Origin: Camelimonas abortus
Lineage (GTDB): Bacteria > Pseudomonadota > Alphaproteobacteria > Rhizobiales > Beijerinckiaceae
DNA length: 64,000 nucleotides
Assembly: GCF_042647165.1 (NCBI RefSeq)
Contig: NZ_JBHRUV010000018.1
Reading direction: 5' to 3' (one strand)
The first letter of the stretch is position 1. The number at the start of each line of letters is the position of its first letter. Of the stretch, positions 42,400-51,626 are shown piece after piece. Under the pieces are notes generated by a model, which saw only the letters and a program-made list of their open reading frames with translations, did not search any database and had not been told where the DNA came from. A program made the translations under genes and the position numbers.

Positions 42400-43497
42400 T
42401 CACGCCGCCGCTTTCGCTTCCGCTTCGGCGTCGGCGCCCACCTGGGCGGCGAGGGTTTCGCCCGTGCGCTGCAGGTGCTGCGCCAGCCCCTGGCAGATGG
42501 CCGCCGCCACCCCCGGCCCCCGATAGATCATGCCCGTATAGAGCTGCACCAGCGTCGCGCCGGCGCGGATCTTGCGCAGGGCGCTGGCCGTGTCGTCCAC
42601 GCCGCCCACGCCCACCAGGGGAAAGGCGCCTTCCACCCGCAGCCACGCGTTGGCCAGCATGCGCGTGGAGGGTTCCAGCAGCGGCGCGCCGGAGAGGCCG
42701 CCGCTCTCCTTCGCCGCTGTCCGGTTCTTCAGGCTGTCCGGGCGGGCCACGGTGGTGTTGGAGACGATCATGCCGTCCACGCCGCGCCGGCGGCATGCGG
42801 CGACAACGCCGTCCAGCTCCGCCAGCGACAGGTCCGGCGCGATCTTCAGCAGCACCGGCCGCCGCGCCCCGCCGCTGGCGGCGACGGCGTCGCGCGCTTC
42901 CAGCACCCGGGCCAGCAGGTCGTCCAGCGCCGCCTCATGCTGCAGGTCGCGCAGTCCCGGCGTGTTGGGAGAGGAAATGTTGACGGTGAAATAGCTGGCC
43001 ACGTCGGCGAAGGCGCGCACGCCCGCCACGTAGTCGGCCGTCCGGTCGGCGGCGTCCTTGTTGGCGCCGATGTTGACCCCGACGACGCCGCCCGGGGCCG
43101 CTCCGCCGCGCAGCCGCGCCAGCAGCCGCGCCGGCGCCGCCGCGTGCCCCTCATTGTTGAAGCCCAGCCTGTTGATCACCGCCCGGTCTTCAGTGAGGCG
43201 GAAAATGCGCGGCTTCGGATTGCCCGGCTGCGGCCGCGGCGTGACCGTGCCCACCTCCACGAAGCCAAAGCCATAGCCCAGCATGGCGTCCGGAACCCCG
43301 GCGTTCTTGTCGAAGCCCGCCGCCAGCCCCACCGGATTGGGAAAGCGCAGCCCGAAGGCCGAAACCGCCAGACGCGGATCGCCGGGCGGCGGCGCGCGGC
43401 GCGGCAGCACGCCCAGCGCGCGGATGGTCAGCCCGTGGGCGGTTTCCGGGTCAAGGGCGAACATCGCCCGGCGGACAAGGTCTTCAGGCAGCGTCAT
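42400..43497 (-). CDS. pyrD: Dihydroorotate dehydrogenase (quinone), class 2
   Basis: A 365-residue enzyme oxidising dihydroorotate to orotate with quinone, the fourth step of pyrimidine synthesis. NPVGLAAGFDKNAGVPDAML binds FMN, VEVGTVTPRPQPGNPKPRIF is conserved, and VNISSPNTPGLRDLQ carries the class-2 catalytic Ser (about residue 175). VGVGGVDDTASALRKIRAGA ends the phosphate site. The N-terminal helices (residues 1-35) attach it to the inner membrane. Normal length. Divergent from the dCTP deaminase gene, another pyrimidine enzyme. Confidence 0.95.
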   Translation of the reverse strand: MTLPEDLVRRAMFALDPETAHGLTIRALGVLPRRAPPPGDPRLAVSAFGLRFPNPVGLAAGFDKNAGVPDAMLGYGFGFVEVGTVTPRPQPGNPKPRIFRLTEDRAVINRLGFNNEGHAAAPARLLARLRGGAAPGGVVGVNIGANKDAADRTADYVAGVRAFADVASYFTVNISSPNTPGLRDLQHEAALDDLLARVLEARDAVAASGGARRPVLLKIAPDLSLAELDGVVAACRRRGVDGMIVSNTTVARPDSLKNRTAAKESGGLSGAPLLEPSTRMLANAWLRVEGAFPLVGVGGVDDTASALRKIRAGATLVQLYTGMIYRGPGVAAAICQGLAQHLQRTGETLAAQVGADAEAEAKAAA

Positions 43498-43849
43498 CGG
43501 CTGGCGGCTCCGGTACGCGCGGCGCGGGCCCGGCGCGCAGGGGCGCGGACGCCGCGCGCGGCGCATGGCGTGAACGGGCGGCGCGCCGCTGGCGGAGACG
43601 CCCGGCGCGCCGGCGCGCTCCGCTATACCGTAACCTGCCGCCCGGCGCAGCAGATTCCGGCGCCGGCGCCGGCGCTCCTCCGCCGTTCTGGCGGGTGACG
43701 CCAGCCGGCGCCCATGATAAGCGGATCAGGAATTGTTCAGCTTTCGGGTGGAAAGCGGGCGTCCGGGGCGCGACGCGGGCGGCGGACGCGGCGGGCTGGC
43801 GGAGCGGCGCCAGCGCGGCGAGGGGCCCGCGCCCGCCCGCACCAGCTTG
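43498..43849. other. Divergent intergenic region pyrD / dCTP deaminase
   Basis: Around 350 bp of GC-rich DNA that must hold both promoters. The segment near 43720-43745 is locally AT-richer. No gene or clear operator seen. Confidence 0.4.
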
Positions 43850-44956
43850 ATGAGGCGGTCGACAGTGGACAGCAAGCAGCCGGGCGGCATCCTGCCGGAC
43901 CAGACCATCCGCGAACTCGCAGACGCCGGCGTCATCCGGGCGCCCCGTCCCCTCGACGACGGCCAGATCCAGCCCGCCAGCCTCGACCTGCGCCTCGGCG
44001 CCACCGTGTGGCGGGTGCGCGCCAGCTTCCTGCCCGGGCGCCGGCCGGTGCGCGAGCGGCTGGAGCAGCTGGCCCTGCACCGCTTCTCCCTCGAGCAGGG
44101 CGCCGTGCTGGAGACCGGCTGCGTCTATATCTCCGAAATCCAGGAGAGTCTGGCGCTGCCGCCGGAGATGTCGGCCTCGGCCAATCCCAAGAGCTCCACC
44201 GGCCGCCTCGACGTCTTCACCCGGCTGATCACCGATTACGGCGAGGAGTTCGACGTCATCCCCGCCGGATACCACGGCCCGCTCTACGCCGAGATCTCGC
44301 CGCGCACCTTCCCGGTGGTGGTGCGCGAGGGCTCGCGCCTCAGCCAGGCCCGCTTCCGCGTCGGCCCCACGCGCCTCGACGACGCGGAGCTGGCGGCGCT
44401 GCACGCCCGCGAGCCGGTGGTGAGCGCCGGCGTCGTCTCCTTCAGCGGCGGCGTGGCGGTGAGCGTCGATCTGTCCGGCTTCGGACCGGACCGCCTGCTG
44501 GGCTACCGCGCCAAGCGCTTCACCGGCCTCGTCGACGTGGACCGCGTCGGCGCCTGCACCGTGGCCGACTACTGGGAGCCGCTGCACGCCGACGGCTCCG
44601 GCTCGCTGATCCTCGACCCCGGCCAGTTCTACATCCTCGCCTCGCGCGAGGCGGTGACGGTGCCGCCCGACTACGCCGCCGAAATGACGCCGTTCGATCC
44701 GCTGGTGGGCGAGTTCCGCGTGCACTACGCCGGCTTTTTCGACCCCGGCTTCGGCCACGGCGTCGCCGGCGGGGCGGGGGCGCGGGCGGTGCTGGAGGTG
44801 CGCTCCCGCGACGTGCCCTTCATCATCGGCGACGGCCAGATCGTCGGCCGCCTGGTGTATGAACGCATGCAGCGGCGCCCGGCGCGCCTCTATGGCCAGA
44901 ACGGCTCCAGCTACCAGGGGCAGGGGCTGAAGCTCTCCAAGCACTTCCGCGGCTGA
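43850..44956 (+). CDS. dcd: 2'-deoxycytidine 5'-triphosphate deaminase, double-domain type
   Basis: A 368-residue protein of the long alphaproteobacterial Dcd form, with two tandem dUTPase-like folds. GILPDQTIRELADAGVIRAP opens the first, GQIQPASLDLRLGATVWRVR is its conserved strand, and ASANPKSSTGRLDVFTRLIT is the nucleotide-binding motif. The second has SLILDPGQFYILASREAVTV and ends QNGSSYQGQGLKLSKHFRG. It deaminates dCTP to dUTP for thymidylate synthesis. ATG at 43850 or GTG at 43865 could start it. Confidence 0.93.
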   Translation: MRRSTVDSKQPGGILPDQTIRELADAGVIRAPRPLDDGQIQPASLDLRLGATVWRVRASFLPGRRPVRERLEQLALHRFSLEQGAVLETGCVYISEIQESLALPPEMSASANPKSSTGRLDVFTRLITDYGEEFDVIPAGYHGPLYAEISPRTFPVVVREGSRLSQARFRVGPTRLDDAELAALHAREPVVSAGVVSFSGGVAVSVDLSGFGPDRLLGYRAKRFTGLVDVDRVGACTVADYWEPLHADGSGSLILDPGQFYILASREAVTVPPDYAAEMTPFDPLVGEFRVHYAGFFDPGFGHGVAGGAGARAVLEVRSRDVPFIIGDGQIVGRLVYERMQRRPARLYGQNGSSYQGQGLKLSKHFRG

Positions 44957-44974
44957 GCGCCGCCCGGCGGGGCG

Positions 44975-45628
44975 CTAGCGCGCCGGCCGGCGCGGCGGCG
45001 CGGCCCGCGCCGCCCGCGGCCCGGCCCAGAGGATGTGCCGGTTGAGGATCGCCGCCGCCAGCTCCACGTGCCCGGCGCGCAGCGCCGCCAGAATGGCGCG
45101 GTGGTCGCGGTCGGTGGGCGCCTCCCACTCGGCGCGCCAGCCGCAGAACAGGAAGCGGGCGCTGGCCTTGTGCAGGTCGCTGATCGCCGCCAGCAGCCGC
45201 GGCATGCGGCAAGGCTCCAGCAGCAGGGTGTGAAAGCGCCGGTTGGCCTCCTCCCAGGCGTGGACGTCGGCAGCGCGCTCGCCGGCGCGCGTCGCCTCCT
45301 CGGCGGCCTCCAGAATGGCCGGCGTCAGCCGCGGCGCGGCGTTGCGCAGCGCCAGCACCTCCAGGGCGGCGCGCATCTGCGCCACCTCCTTCACGTCTTC
45401 GGCGGTGAAGCCGGCCACGCGCACGCCGCGGCGCGGTTCGCTCACCGCCAGTCCCTGCGCCTCCAGCCGCCGGAACGCCTCGCGCACCGGCACGTGGCTG
45501 GCGCCGAACGCCTCCGCCACATGGTCCTGGCGCAGGCGCGTTCCCGGCGCCAGCTCGCCGGAAATGATGCGCTCCGCCAGCGCCTTGCAGATGCGTGTCG
45601 CGATGGTGTCGCGGGGCGTGTCGGTCAT
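44975..45628 (-). CDS. GntR/FCD family transcriptional regulator
   Basis: A 217-residue regulator. The N-terminal winged helix includes ISGELAPGTRLRQDHVAEAF then GASHVPVREAFRRLEAQGLA. The FCD ligand domain (about 80-205) includes EVAQMRAALEVLALRNAAP, the metal-binding pattern AWEEANRRFHTLLLEPC and a later DRDHRAILAAL. Such proteins repress uptake or catabolic genes and respond to organic acids. It converges on dcd with 18 bp between stops and is divergent from the TerC-like gene, so it might bind the shared 350-bp region, but its target is unknown. Confidence 0.9.
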   Translation of the reverse strand: MTDTPRDTIATRICKALAERIISGELAPGTRLRQDHVAEAFGASHVPVREAFRRLEAQGLAVSEPRRGVRVAGFTAEDVKEVAQMRAALEVLALRNAAPRLTPAILEAAEEATRAGERAADVHAWEEANRRFHTLLLEPCRMPRLLAAISDLHKASARFLFCGWRAEWEAPTDRDHRAILAALRAGHVELAAAILNRHILWAGPRAARAAPPRRPAR

Positions 45629-45735
45629 CGTCGCGGCTCCTGGGCTGACCGGACAGCGGATAGCGGAACCGCGGCCGGATGCAACCGCGACGTGCGGCGC
45701 CGGCGCCGCCGCGGCCGCCGGTCCGCGGCGTTTTT

Positions 45736-45763
45736 TTGACAAGGGAGGCGGCTGTGCTAGCTT
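45736..45763 (+). promoter_or_regulatory. Sigma-70 promoter for the TerC-CBS gene
   Basis: A perfect TTGACA is followed after 16 bp by TAGCTT. The predicted transcript start near 45770 gives a leader of about 210 nt before the ATG at 45979, long enough for RNA-based control. Confidence 0.55.
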
Positions 45764-45916
45764 GCCCCCTGCATTCACAACGTGGGACACCCGGTCACAT
45801 GCCTGACGAAGGCGGCAGTACAGGCGACGACAGCCACCAGCGAACACGGCTGGCCCCGGCTCCGGGCGCCAGCGTCCCCTTTCTCCCGCGCAGCATCAGG
45901 CCCCGGCAGGCGCACG

Positions 45917-45944
45917 CCTTGGATCAGCCGATCCGGGGATTTTT
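45917..45944 (+). terminator. Attenuator-like hairpin in the TerC-CBS leader
   Basis: CCTTGGATC-AGCC-GATCCGGGG forms a nine-pair stem (two G-U pairs) followed by ATTTTT. It lies 35 nt before the start codon and downstream of the predicted promoter, so it would terminate the gene's own transcript unless an alternative fold prevents it. Confidence 0.55.
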
Positions 45945-45978
45945 GCGTTTGCGCGACCGTTCCCCAGGGTAACCGACA

Positions 45979-47538
45979 ATGGAGTTCCTCGCGGATCCAA
46001 ATATCTGGATCGGCCTCGCCACACTGATCCTGCTCGAGATCGTCCTGGGCGTCGACAACCTGGTGTTCATCGCCATTCTGGCGGACAAGCTGCCGCCGGC
46101 GCAGCGCAACCGGGCGCGGGTGACCGGCCTGGCCCTCGCCCTGGCGATGCGTCTCGTGCTGCTGGCCTCGATTTCCTGGATCGTGACGCTGCGCGCGCCG
46201 CTGTTCTCGGCCGGGCCGTTCACCTTCTCGGGGCGGGATCTCATCCTGATCCTGGGCGGCGTGTTCCTGCTGGCCAAGGGCACCATGGAGCTGCACGAGC
46301 GCCTTGAGGGCGGCCAGAAGCCCAGGGGCGGCCGGGTGGTGCACGCCGTGTTCTGGCAGGTGATCGTGCAGATCGTGGTGCTGGACGCGGTGTTCTCCCT
46401 GGACAGCGTCATCACCGCCGTGGGCATGGTGGACCGGCTGTGGGTGATGATGCTGGCGGTCATCGTCGCCATGGGGGTGATGGTTCTGGCGTCGCGGCCG
46501 CTGATGGCGTTCGTGTCGCGCCACCCCACGGTGGTGATCCTCTGCCTCGGCTTCCTGATGATGATCGGCTTCAGTCTGGTGGTGGAGGGCTTCGGCTTTC
46601 ACATTCCCAAGGGCTATCTCTACGCGGCCATCGGCTTCTCGGTGCTGGTGGAGGCGGCCAACCAGCTGGGGCGGCGCAACCGGGAGCGGCTGATCAGCAC
46701 CGGCGACCTGCGCGAGCGCACCTCGGAGGCGGTGCTGCGGCTGCTGGGCGGTCGCGTGGGCGAGGAGCCGCTGGGCGAGACGGTGGACGTCATCGCCGGC
46801 AAGGCGGCCAGCAGCGGCCTGTTCCGCGAGGAGGAGAAGGACATGATCCGCGGCGTGCTCGACCTTGGCGGGCGCCCCGTGAGCTCGATCATGACCCCGG
46901 CCAATGAGGTGGAGTGGCTCGACCTGAACGACAGCCCCGGGCGGCTGCGCGAGGCGATCCGGCGCCTCACGCACAGCCGGGTGGTGCTGGCGCGCGACAG
47001 CGTGGACGATTTCATCGGCGTGGCGCTGACCCGCGACCTGCTCAACCATCTGGCCGACGGCCGGCCGATCGACTGGACGCGGGTGACGCGCCAGCCCGTG
47101 GTGGTGCCGGAGACCACCGACGTGCTGAAGGTGATGGAGCAGCTGCGCCGCTCGCGGGTGCAGATGGTGATGGTGGTGGACGAATATGGCTCGCTGGAGG
47201 GCATCGCCACGCCCACCGACGTGCTGGAGGCGATCGCCGGCGAGTTTCCGGACATGGACGAGCAGGCGGCGGCGGCGGTGCGCCAGGCCGACGGCTCGCT
47301 GCTGGTGGACGGCTTCATGGACATCCGCCAGCTCAGCGCCCTGCTGGGACGGGATCTGGTGGACGACGCCAACCGCTACTCCACCCTGGGCGGCTATATC
47401 CTGACCCAGCTGGGCTATCTGCCGCGGGCGGGCGAGACGGTGGACGTGGACGGCCTGCGCCTTGAGGTGGTGGATCTGGACAAGCGCAGCATCGGCAAGG
47501 TGCGCCTGACCATGCTGGAGCCGCAGGCGGCCGCCTGA
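45979..47538 (+). CDS. TerC-CBS-CorC membrane protein (YegH/YoaE type)
   Basis: A 519-residue protein. Residues 1-240 form a TerC-like domain with about seven membrane segments; LEIVLGVDNLVFIAILADKL and VVLDAVFSLDSVITAVGMVD carry the acidic membrane residues typical of TerC metal-handling proteins. A pair of CBS domains follows (about 300-425; SSIMTPANEVEWLDLND), then a CorC/HlyC C-terminal domain (430-510). TerC relatives such as Alx export Mn2+. The long leader with a terminator-like hairpin suggests conditional expression. Confidence 0.92.
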   Translation: MEFLADPNIWIGLATLILLEIVLGVDNLVFIAILADKLPPAQRNRARVTGLALALAMRLVLLASISWIVTLRAPLFSAGPFTFSGRDLILILGGVFLLAKGTMELHERLEGGQKPRGGRVVHAVFWQVIVQIVVLDAVFSLDSVITAVGMVDRLWVMMLAVIVAMGVMVLASRPLMAFVSRHPTVVILCLGFLMMIGFSLVVEGFGFHIPKGYLYAAIGFSVLVEAANQLGRRNRERLISTGDLRERTSEAVLRLLGGRVGEEPLGETVDVIAGKAASSGLFREEEKDMIRGVLDLGGRPVSSIMTPANEVEWLDLNDSPGRLREAIRRLTHSRVVLARDSVDDFIGVALTRDLLNHLADGRPIDWTRVTRQPVVVPETTDVLKVMEQLRRSRVQMVMVVDEYGSLEGIATPTDVLEAIAGEFPDMDEQAAAAVRQADGSLLVDGFMDIRQLSALLGRDLVDDANRYSTLGGYILTQLGYLPRAGETVDVDGLRLEVVDLDKRSIGKVRLTMLEPQAAA

Positions 47539-47675
47539 GCGGGGCCGCGCCGCCAGGCCCGCCCGTGGATAGCGCAGGGCGGGGGGATTGCTGGTCCGGG
47601 GCGAAGCAGGTAAAAATCCCTCGCGCTCCGGAGCGTCAGGCCGCGGCAGGCGGCGCAGGTCGGTCCGGTTCCGGC

Positions 47676-47750
47676 GCGGGCGTAGTTCAGTGGCAGAACG
47701 ACAGCTTCCCAAGCTGTATGTCGAGGGTTCGATTCCCTTCGCCCGCTCCA
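47676..47750 (+). tRNA. tRNA-Gly(CCC)
   Basis: Acceptor GCGGGCG pairs with CGCCCGC, the D-arm reads GUUCAGUGGCAGAAC, the anticodon loop is UUCCCAA (anticodon CCC) and the T-arm is GAGGGUUCGAUUCCCUU. The 3' CCA is encoded. Length 75 nt. Confidence 0.96.
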
Positions 47751-47945
47751 GCTTTCCCTTCGGCGGCTCGCGGGAAAAAAGGTGGCCGGCCTCTGCAAGT
47801 CATGTCGACGCCGGGTCGTCATTTCGGAAATCGCATTCCACGCTGATTTTGCGGCTAGGCATGGATTCCTTGCCCCTGGGAACTGTGGGCGACTCTCCCC
47901 GGTCTTGCCGTGCCCTGTTTTGGACTGATGGCGGAGACCTGCCGG

Positions 47946-49130
47946 TCAGGCGGCATGTCCGCCTTCGCCGTCGTCACTGATGTCTTCTCCCGTCAACTCC
48001 TCGGATCCGAGGCTTGTGAGCTGCCGTTTCAATTCGTCTAGATGTTGCTGAAAAGCGTTCTGAAGTTTTTGAATATTTACTGATAGCCACTCCATAATCT
48101 CAGGCCATTTTTCTTTATTATATCCATCTATATCAGCGCCATACGCTATGACGCTTTGCTTGTTGTCGTCCATTCTCCGCCAGTTCAGCGGCGCGCCAAA
48201 TGCGTGCTCTATTTCGTTCTTTCGGCTGTAGAGCTGGTCAAATAGCCACTTGTTTTCTTCTCGCACCGCGCGATTTAGCGAAACTTCAACGCGGGCAACA
48301 TCCCGGCCAAAAATAAGCGTATATGGACAGCCCCGCAGGCCAGATCCGGCGCAAAGCCAGTGATCCTTGGAGGGGCTTATGTTGCTGAAGCGCGTGACAC
48401 CGTCACGGCGTAATTTCTCCAGCATGCCTGTCCAGAATTGCTGTCGCAAAATATGACGTTGTTTCCATCGTCCCTGATTGGTGTTCTCTTCGGCTTCTTT
48501 TGTGGAGACGCCAATCATATAGTCCGCCGCCTCCGGCGGCGGGATTATTTGCTGGAGATCAATAAAAATTTCTTCTTCATATACGTAGGGAATGACGCGA
48601 AAGCACTGGGCTTTGATGCCCCGGCTCAGTAGCCAAAGCACCGTGGCGGTCACCTCCCGGCGAAAGTTGGCCGCGATAAATATCATGCGCTGACCGTTTC
48701 CGGGATTAATGATGGCTTCGTCGATTTCCTCAACTTCAAGGAAGTCACAAATTTTCTCGGCAGCTACAGCCCCGGGCTCATGTTTGTTAAGGTACTGTTG
48801 ATAAATATCAATAATTTGATTGCGCGTCAATCCGGAGACATACGCGGTATATTTCAGGGCTTGCCAAGTTACGTCCCGTCCAGAATCATCCAGTTTGTTT
48901 TCAATAACGACAAGATTTCCCTCTTTGTCTAACGCAAGAAGGTCCAGGCGCTCTCGCGTTTCGTCGAACCCGTCGAATTCTTTTTGAATGATAAGCAGCT
49001 CTTCCCCGAGCGCATCGGGCTGATGTAAAATCCATTCCTGCAAGTTGTCGCGCTCACGTAAGCCGAGCTGGGAGAAGCTTTTTCTGGCGAGACGCGTAAT
49101 ACGATTGTTTACCCGGTCGACGCGAAACAT
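47946..49130 (-). CDS. PD-(D/E)XK nuclease-fold protein with DUF4268-like domain
   Basis: A 394-residue protein. Residues 25-105 form a NucS-like PD-(D/E)XK core: RLDLLALDKEGNLVVIENKL with Asp63, Glu77 and Lys79, then VTWQALKYTAYVSGLT with the conserved Gln90. The C-terminal half matches the DUF4268 pattern (HWLCAGSGLRGCPYTLIFGR, EVSLNRAV, ending in a coiled coil). Clearly AT-richer than neighbours and next to tRNA-Gly, so probably acquired. It may be a stand-alone nuclease in phage or plasmid defence; that role is inference. GGAGAGGG precedes the ATG. Confidence 0.82.
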   Translation of the reverse strand: MFRVDRVNNRITRLARKSFSQLGLRERDNLQEWILHQPDALGEELLIIQKEFDGFDETRERLDLLALDKEGNLVVIENKLDDSGRDVTWQALKYTAYVSGLTRNQIIDIYQQYLNKHEPGAVAAEKICDFLEVEEIDEAIINPGNGQRMIFIAANFRREVTATVLWLLSRGIKAQCFRVIPYVYEEEIFIDLQQIIPPPEAADYMIGVSTKEAEENTNQGRWKQRHILRQQFWTGMLEKLRRDGVTRFSNISPSKDHWLCAGSGLRGCPYTLIFGRDVARVEVSLNRAVREENKWLFDQLYSRKNEIEHAFGAPLNWRRMDDNKQSVIAYGADIDGYNKEKWPEIMEWLSVNIQKLQNAFQQHLDELKRQLTSLGSEELTGEDISDDGEGGHAA

Positions 49131-49295
49131 CTTTTACCCTCTCCGGGCAAATCGCCAGCGCTTAGCGCGCTGGCGCAGACAGACAGCCTGTGGCGGAGCA
49201 ATTTGTCCTGTAGGAGCCTGTCTTGTAAAGGCTGGGCTGCTGAAGAGACTCCCGGGATACTCATTGAACAGGGATGTGCCTGTGCGCGGCGGAGC

Positions 49296-51626
49296 TTATG
49301 CCCGCTCTGGGCGGGCGTGCATCGCCGGCGCGTCGTTCGCCGCCGGAACACGCGGCCGCGGCCGCCAGCGCGCCGCCGCCGCCCGCGCCTCCGCCAGGGC
49401 GGCCGGAGACAGCGTCGCGGCGATCTCGTCGCGCCGGCGCGCCGCCTCCTGGTCGCCGCGGCGCGCGGCGATCTCGAACCACTTCAGCGCCTCGGCCGCG
49501 TCCGCGGCCTCGCCAAGCCCGCGGCTCAGCAGCACGCCCAGATTGTACTGGCTGTCGCCCACCCCATGCTCCGCCGCCTGGCGGAACCAGCGCGCCGCCG
49601 CCACGTAATCCTGCCGGCCCGCCGCGCCGCTGGCGTGCAGCACCGCCAGATTGTGCATGGCCAGCACATTGCCCTGCTTCGCCGCATGTTCGTACAGCGT
49701 CAGCGCCTTGCGGTAATCCTGCGGAACGCCGGCGCCCTTCTCGTACAGCCGCGCCAGACGCTGCTGCGCCGGGGCGTGGCCGCGCGTCGCCGCCTTCTCC
49801 AGCAGCGAGGCGGCCAGCTTCGGCGAGGCCACGTTCACCCCCTCGGCGATGCGGTCCGCCACCGCATAAAGCGCGGCGAGGTCATTGACGATGGACGGCG
49901 GCTGCGGGCCGGCCGGCAGTTGCGCCTGGCTCCTGTCGGCCGCCGCATAGGCGGGCGTCACGCCCATGTCGGCCTGGGCGAACAGCATGCCCGGCAGCGA
50001 CCGCAGCACCGGCGCCAGCAGGGGCGCCGAGCCCGCCGCCACCACCGCCGCCGTCACCCACAGCAGGCCCTTGCCGCTCAGCCAGCTCTTCATCCGTCCG
50101 CGCGGGCCCGGCTGGGCCGGCAACTGCGGCCGCGCGGCGGCGGCGCGCCGCGCGCCGCCGCGCCTGGCGGCGGCGATCAGCCGCGAGCGCACTTCCGCAG
50201 CGGAAGGCGTCGCCCCGGCGGTGATGACCTCGTCCGCAGCCATGTTCAGGGCCGCGGCCCGCGGCAGCTTCGGCGCCGCGTCCTCCGTCACGGCTCCGTC
50301 CGGGGCGGCCCCGGCCGCCGGTGCCGCGTGCCGGAGCGCCGCCATGGCGGCGGCGTGCGCCTCGGCGTCGGCCTTCTCCGCCGCCTCGCGCGTGGCGCGC
50401 AGCTGCGCGGTGAGGGCGGCCACGCTCTCCTGCAGCGCCCCCAGCCGGCTCTCCACCCGCGCGATCGAAAGATCCTGTCCGGCGCTGGCCTCGGCCAGCT
50501 CCGCCCGCACGGCCGCCGCCAGCTGGCCGGGGTCGGCGGTCACGGGCCGCTCCCGCGCCGGGGCCACATGGGTGACGATGCGTTCGGCCGCCGCGTCGAT
50601 GGCGCGCAGCACCGGCGTGGTCACCGCCTCTTCAAGTCCGGCCGGCAGGCGCGCGCCCGCTTCGGCCACCGCTTCGGCCAGCAGGGCGCGCAGCCGCTCC
50701 TCCGGCAGGTCGCGCCCGATGGCGCCGTCGATCCGGGCGCCGAGCTCGCCGAGCCGGGCCTCAAGCCATCCGAGCCCGTCATCCCCGCGCCCCGCCGCCT
50801 GCTGGCCGGCGCCTGCTTCGGCCACCGCCTCGGCTACCAGGGCGCGCAGCCGCTCCTCCGGCAGGCCGCGTCCGATGGCGTCCTCGAGCCGGGCGCCCAG
50901 TTCGCCAAGCCGGGCCTGCACCTGGCCCAGCCCGTCCTCCAGGCGCTGCGCCGGGTGCTGCGCCAGCGCGCGGGTCACGTCGGCCACCGCCTCGGCCAGC
51001 AGGGCGCGCAGATGCTCCTCCGTGGGGCGGCGGCCGATGGCGTCGTCGAGGCGGGCGCCCAGTTCGCCGAGCCGGGCCTCGACATGGCCCAGCCCGTCCT
51101 CCAGCCGCCACGCCGGATGCTGGCTCAGCGTGCGGGTGAGGTCGGCGAGATGGTCGTCCACCTGGTCAAGGCGCGCGTCGAGCCCCGCCTGCACCGCCTC
51201 GGAGACGGTCCGGGGCAGGGCGGCGATCTCCTGCAGCTGCAGGCTCATGGGGCCGGCGGCGCCGGCCGGCGGCTGCGGCAGGCTGGAGAGGGCGCGCGCC
51301 ACCGCGCGGGCCACCGCCGCCTCAACCTGCGCCTCAAGCGTATTTGCTTCCGGCGCAGCCGCGGACGCTGCGGCAGGCGCCGGACGGGCTTCGGCCTCCT
51401 GGCGGAAATCCGGCGCGCGCGCGGCGGGGGCCGCAGCAGAACGGCCGGTGTCCTGCGTTATTTCCTGGGCATAGCGGGCGATGCGCGCCGCCACGCGAGC
51501 GTCGCCCGCTACGTCAGCCTCCGCTCCGGGGAGCGGAAAGCCGCTCCCCGCGGATGTGACATCTGGACGCAGACGGATCGTTTCTGGGACGAAACGTGTG
51601 ACGTTTGTCGGAGTCTGGGTCGCCAT
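49296..51626 (-). CDS. SEL1-repeat membrane protein with coiled-coil repeats (PodJ-like layout)
   Basis: About 776 residues. The N-terminal part is Ala/Pro-rich, then three near-identical ~55-residue coiled-coil repeats (RLGELGARLDDAIGR, RLGELGARLEDAIGR, RLGELGARIDGAIGR, each followed by EE-x-LRALLAEAVA), then one membrane segment (GLLWVTAAVVAAGSAPLLAP). A periplasmic C-terminus has SEL1/TPR-like repeats (APAQQRLARLYEKGAGVPQD, AMHNLAVLHASGA, SQYNLGVLLSRGLG). The order matches PodJ-type polarity factors of Alphaproteobacteria. The start is uncertain; the frame is open to 51740. Confidence 0.78.
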   Translation of the reverse strand: MATQTPTNVTRFVPETIRLRPDVTSAGSGFPLPGAEADVAGDARVAARIARYAQEITQDTGRSAAAPAARAPDFRQEAEARPAPAAASAAAPEANTLEAQVEAAVARAVARALSSLPQPPAGAAGPMSLQLQEIAALPRTVSEAVQAGLDARLDQVDDHLADLTRTLSQHPAWRLEDGLGHVEARLGELGARLDDAIGRRPTEEHLRALLAEAVADVTRALAQHPAQRLEDGLGQVQARLGELGARLEDAIGRGLPEERLRALVAEAVAEAGAGQQAAGRGDDGLGWLEARLGELGARIDGAIGRDLPEERLRALLAEAVAEAGARLPAGLEEAVTTPVLRAIDAAAERIVTHVAPARERPVTADPGQLAAAVRAELAEASAGQDLSIARVESRLGALQESVAALTAQLRATREAAEKADAEAHAAAMAALRHAAPAAGAAPDGAVTEDAAPKLPRAAALNMAADEVITAGATPSAAEVRSRLIAAARRGGARRAAAARPQLPAQPGPRGRMKSWLSGKGLLWVTAAVVAAGSAPLLAPVLRSLPGMLFAQADMGVTPAYAAADRSQAQLPAGPQPPSIVNDLAALYAVADRIAEGVNVASPKLAASLLEKAATRGHAPAQQRLARLYEKGAGVPQDYRKALTLYEHAAKQGNVLAMHNLAVLHASGAAGRQDYVAAARWFRQAAEHGVGDSQYNLGVLLSRGLGEAADAAEALKWFEIAARRGDQEAARRRDEIAATLSPAALAEARAAAARWRPRPRVPAANDAPAMHARPERA

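Noticed and set aside
45770..45978. yybP-ykoY manganese riboswitch
   Set aside because: The conserved GGGGAGUA core and paired loop motifs are not visible; I kept only the hairpin and leader as observations.
47751..49295. Attachment-site repeat of tRNA-Gly 3' end flanking the nuclease gene
   Set aside because: No copy of the tRNA 3' end was found on the far side, and there is no integrase.
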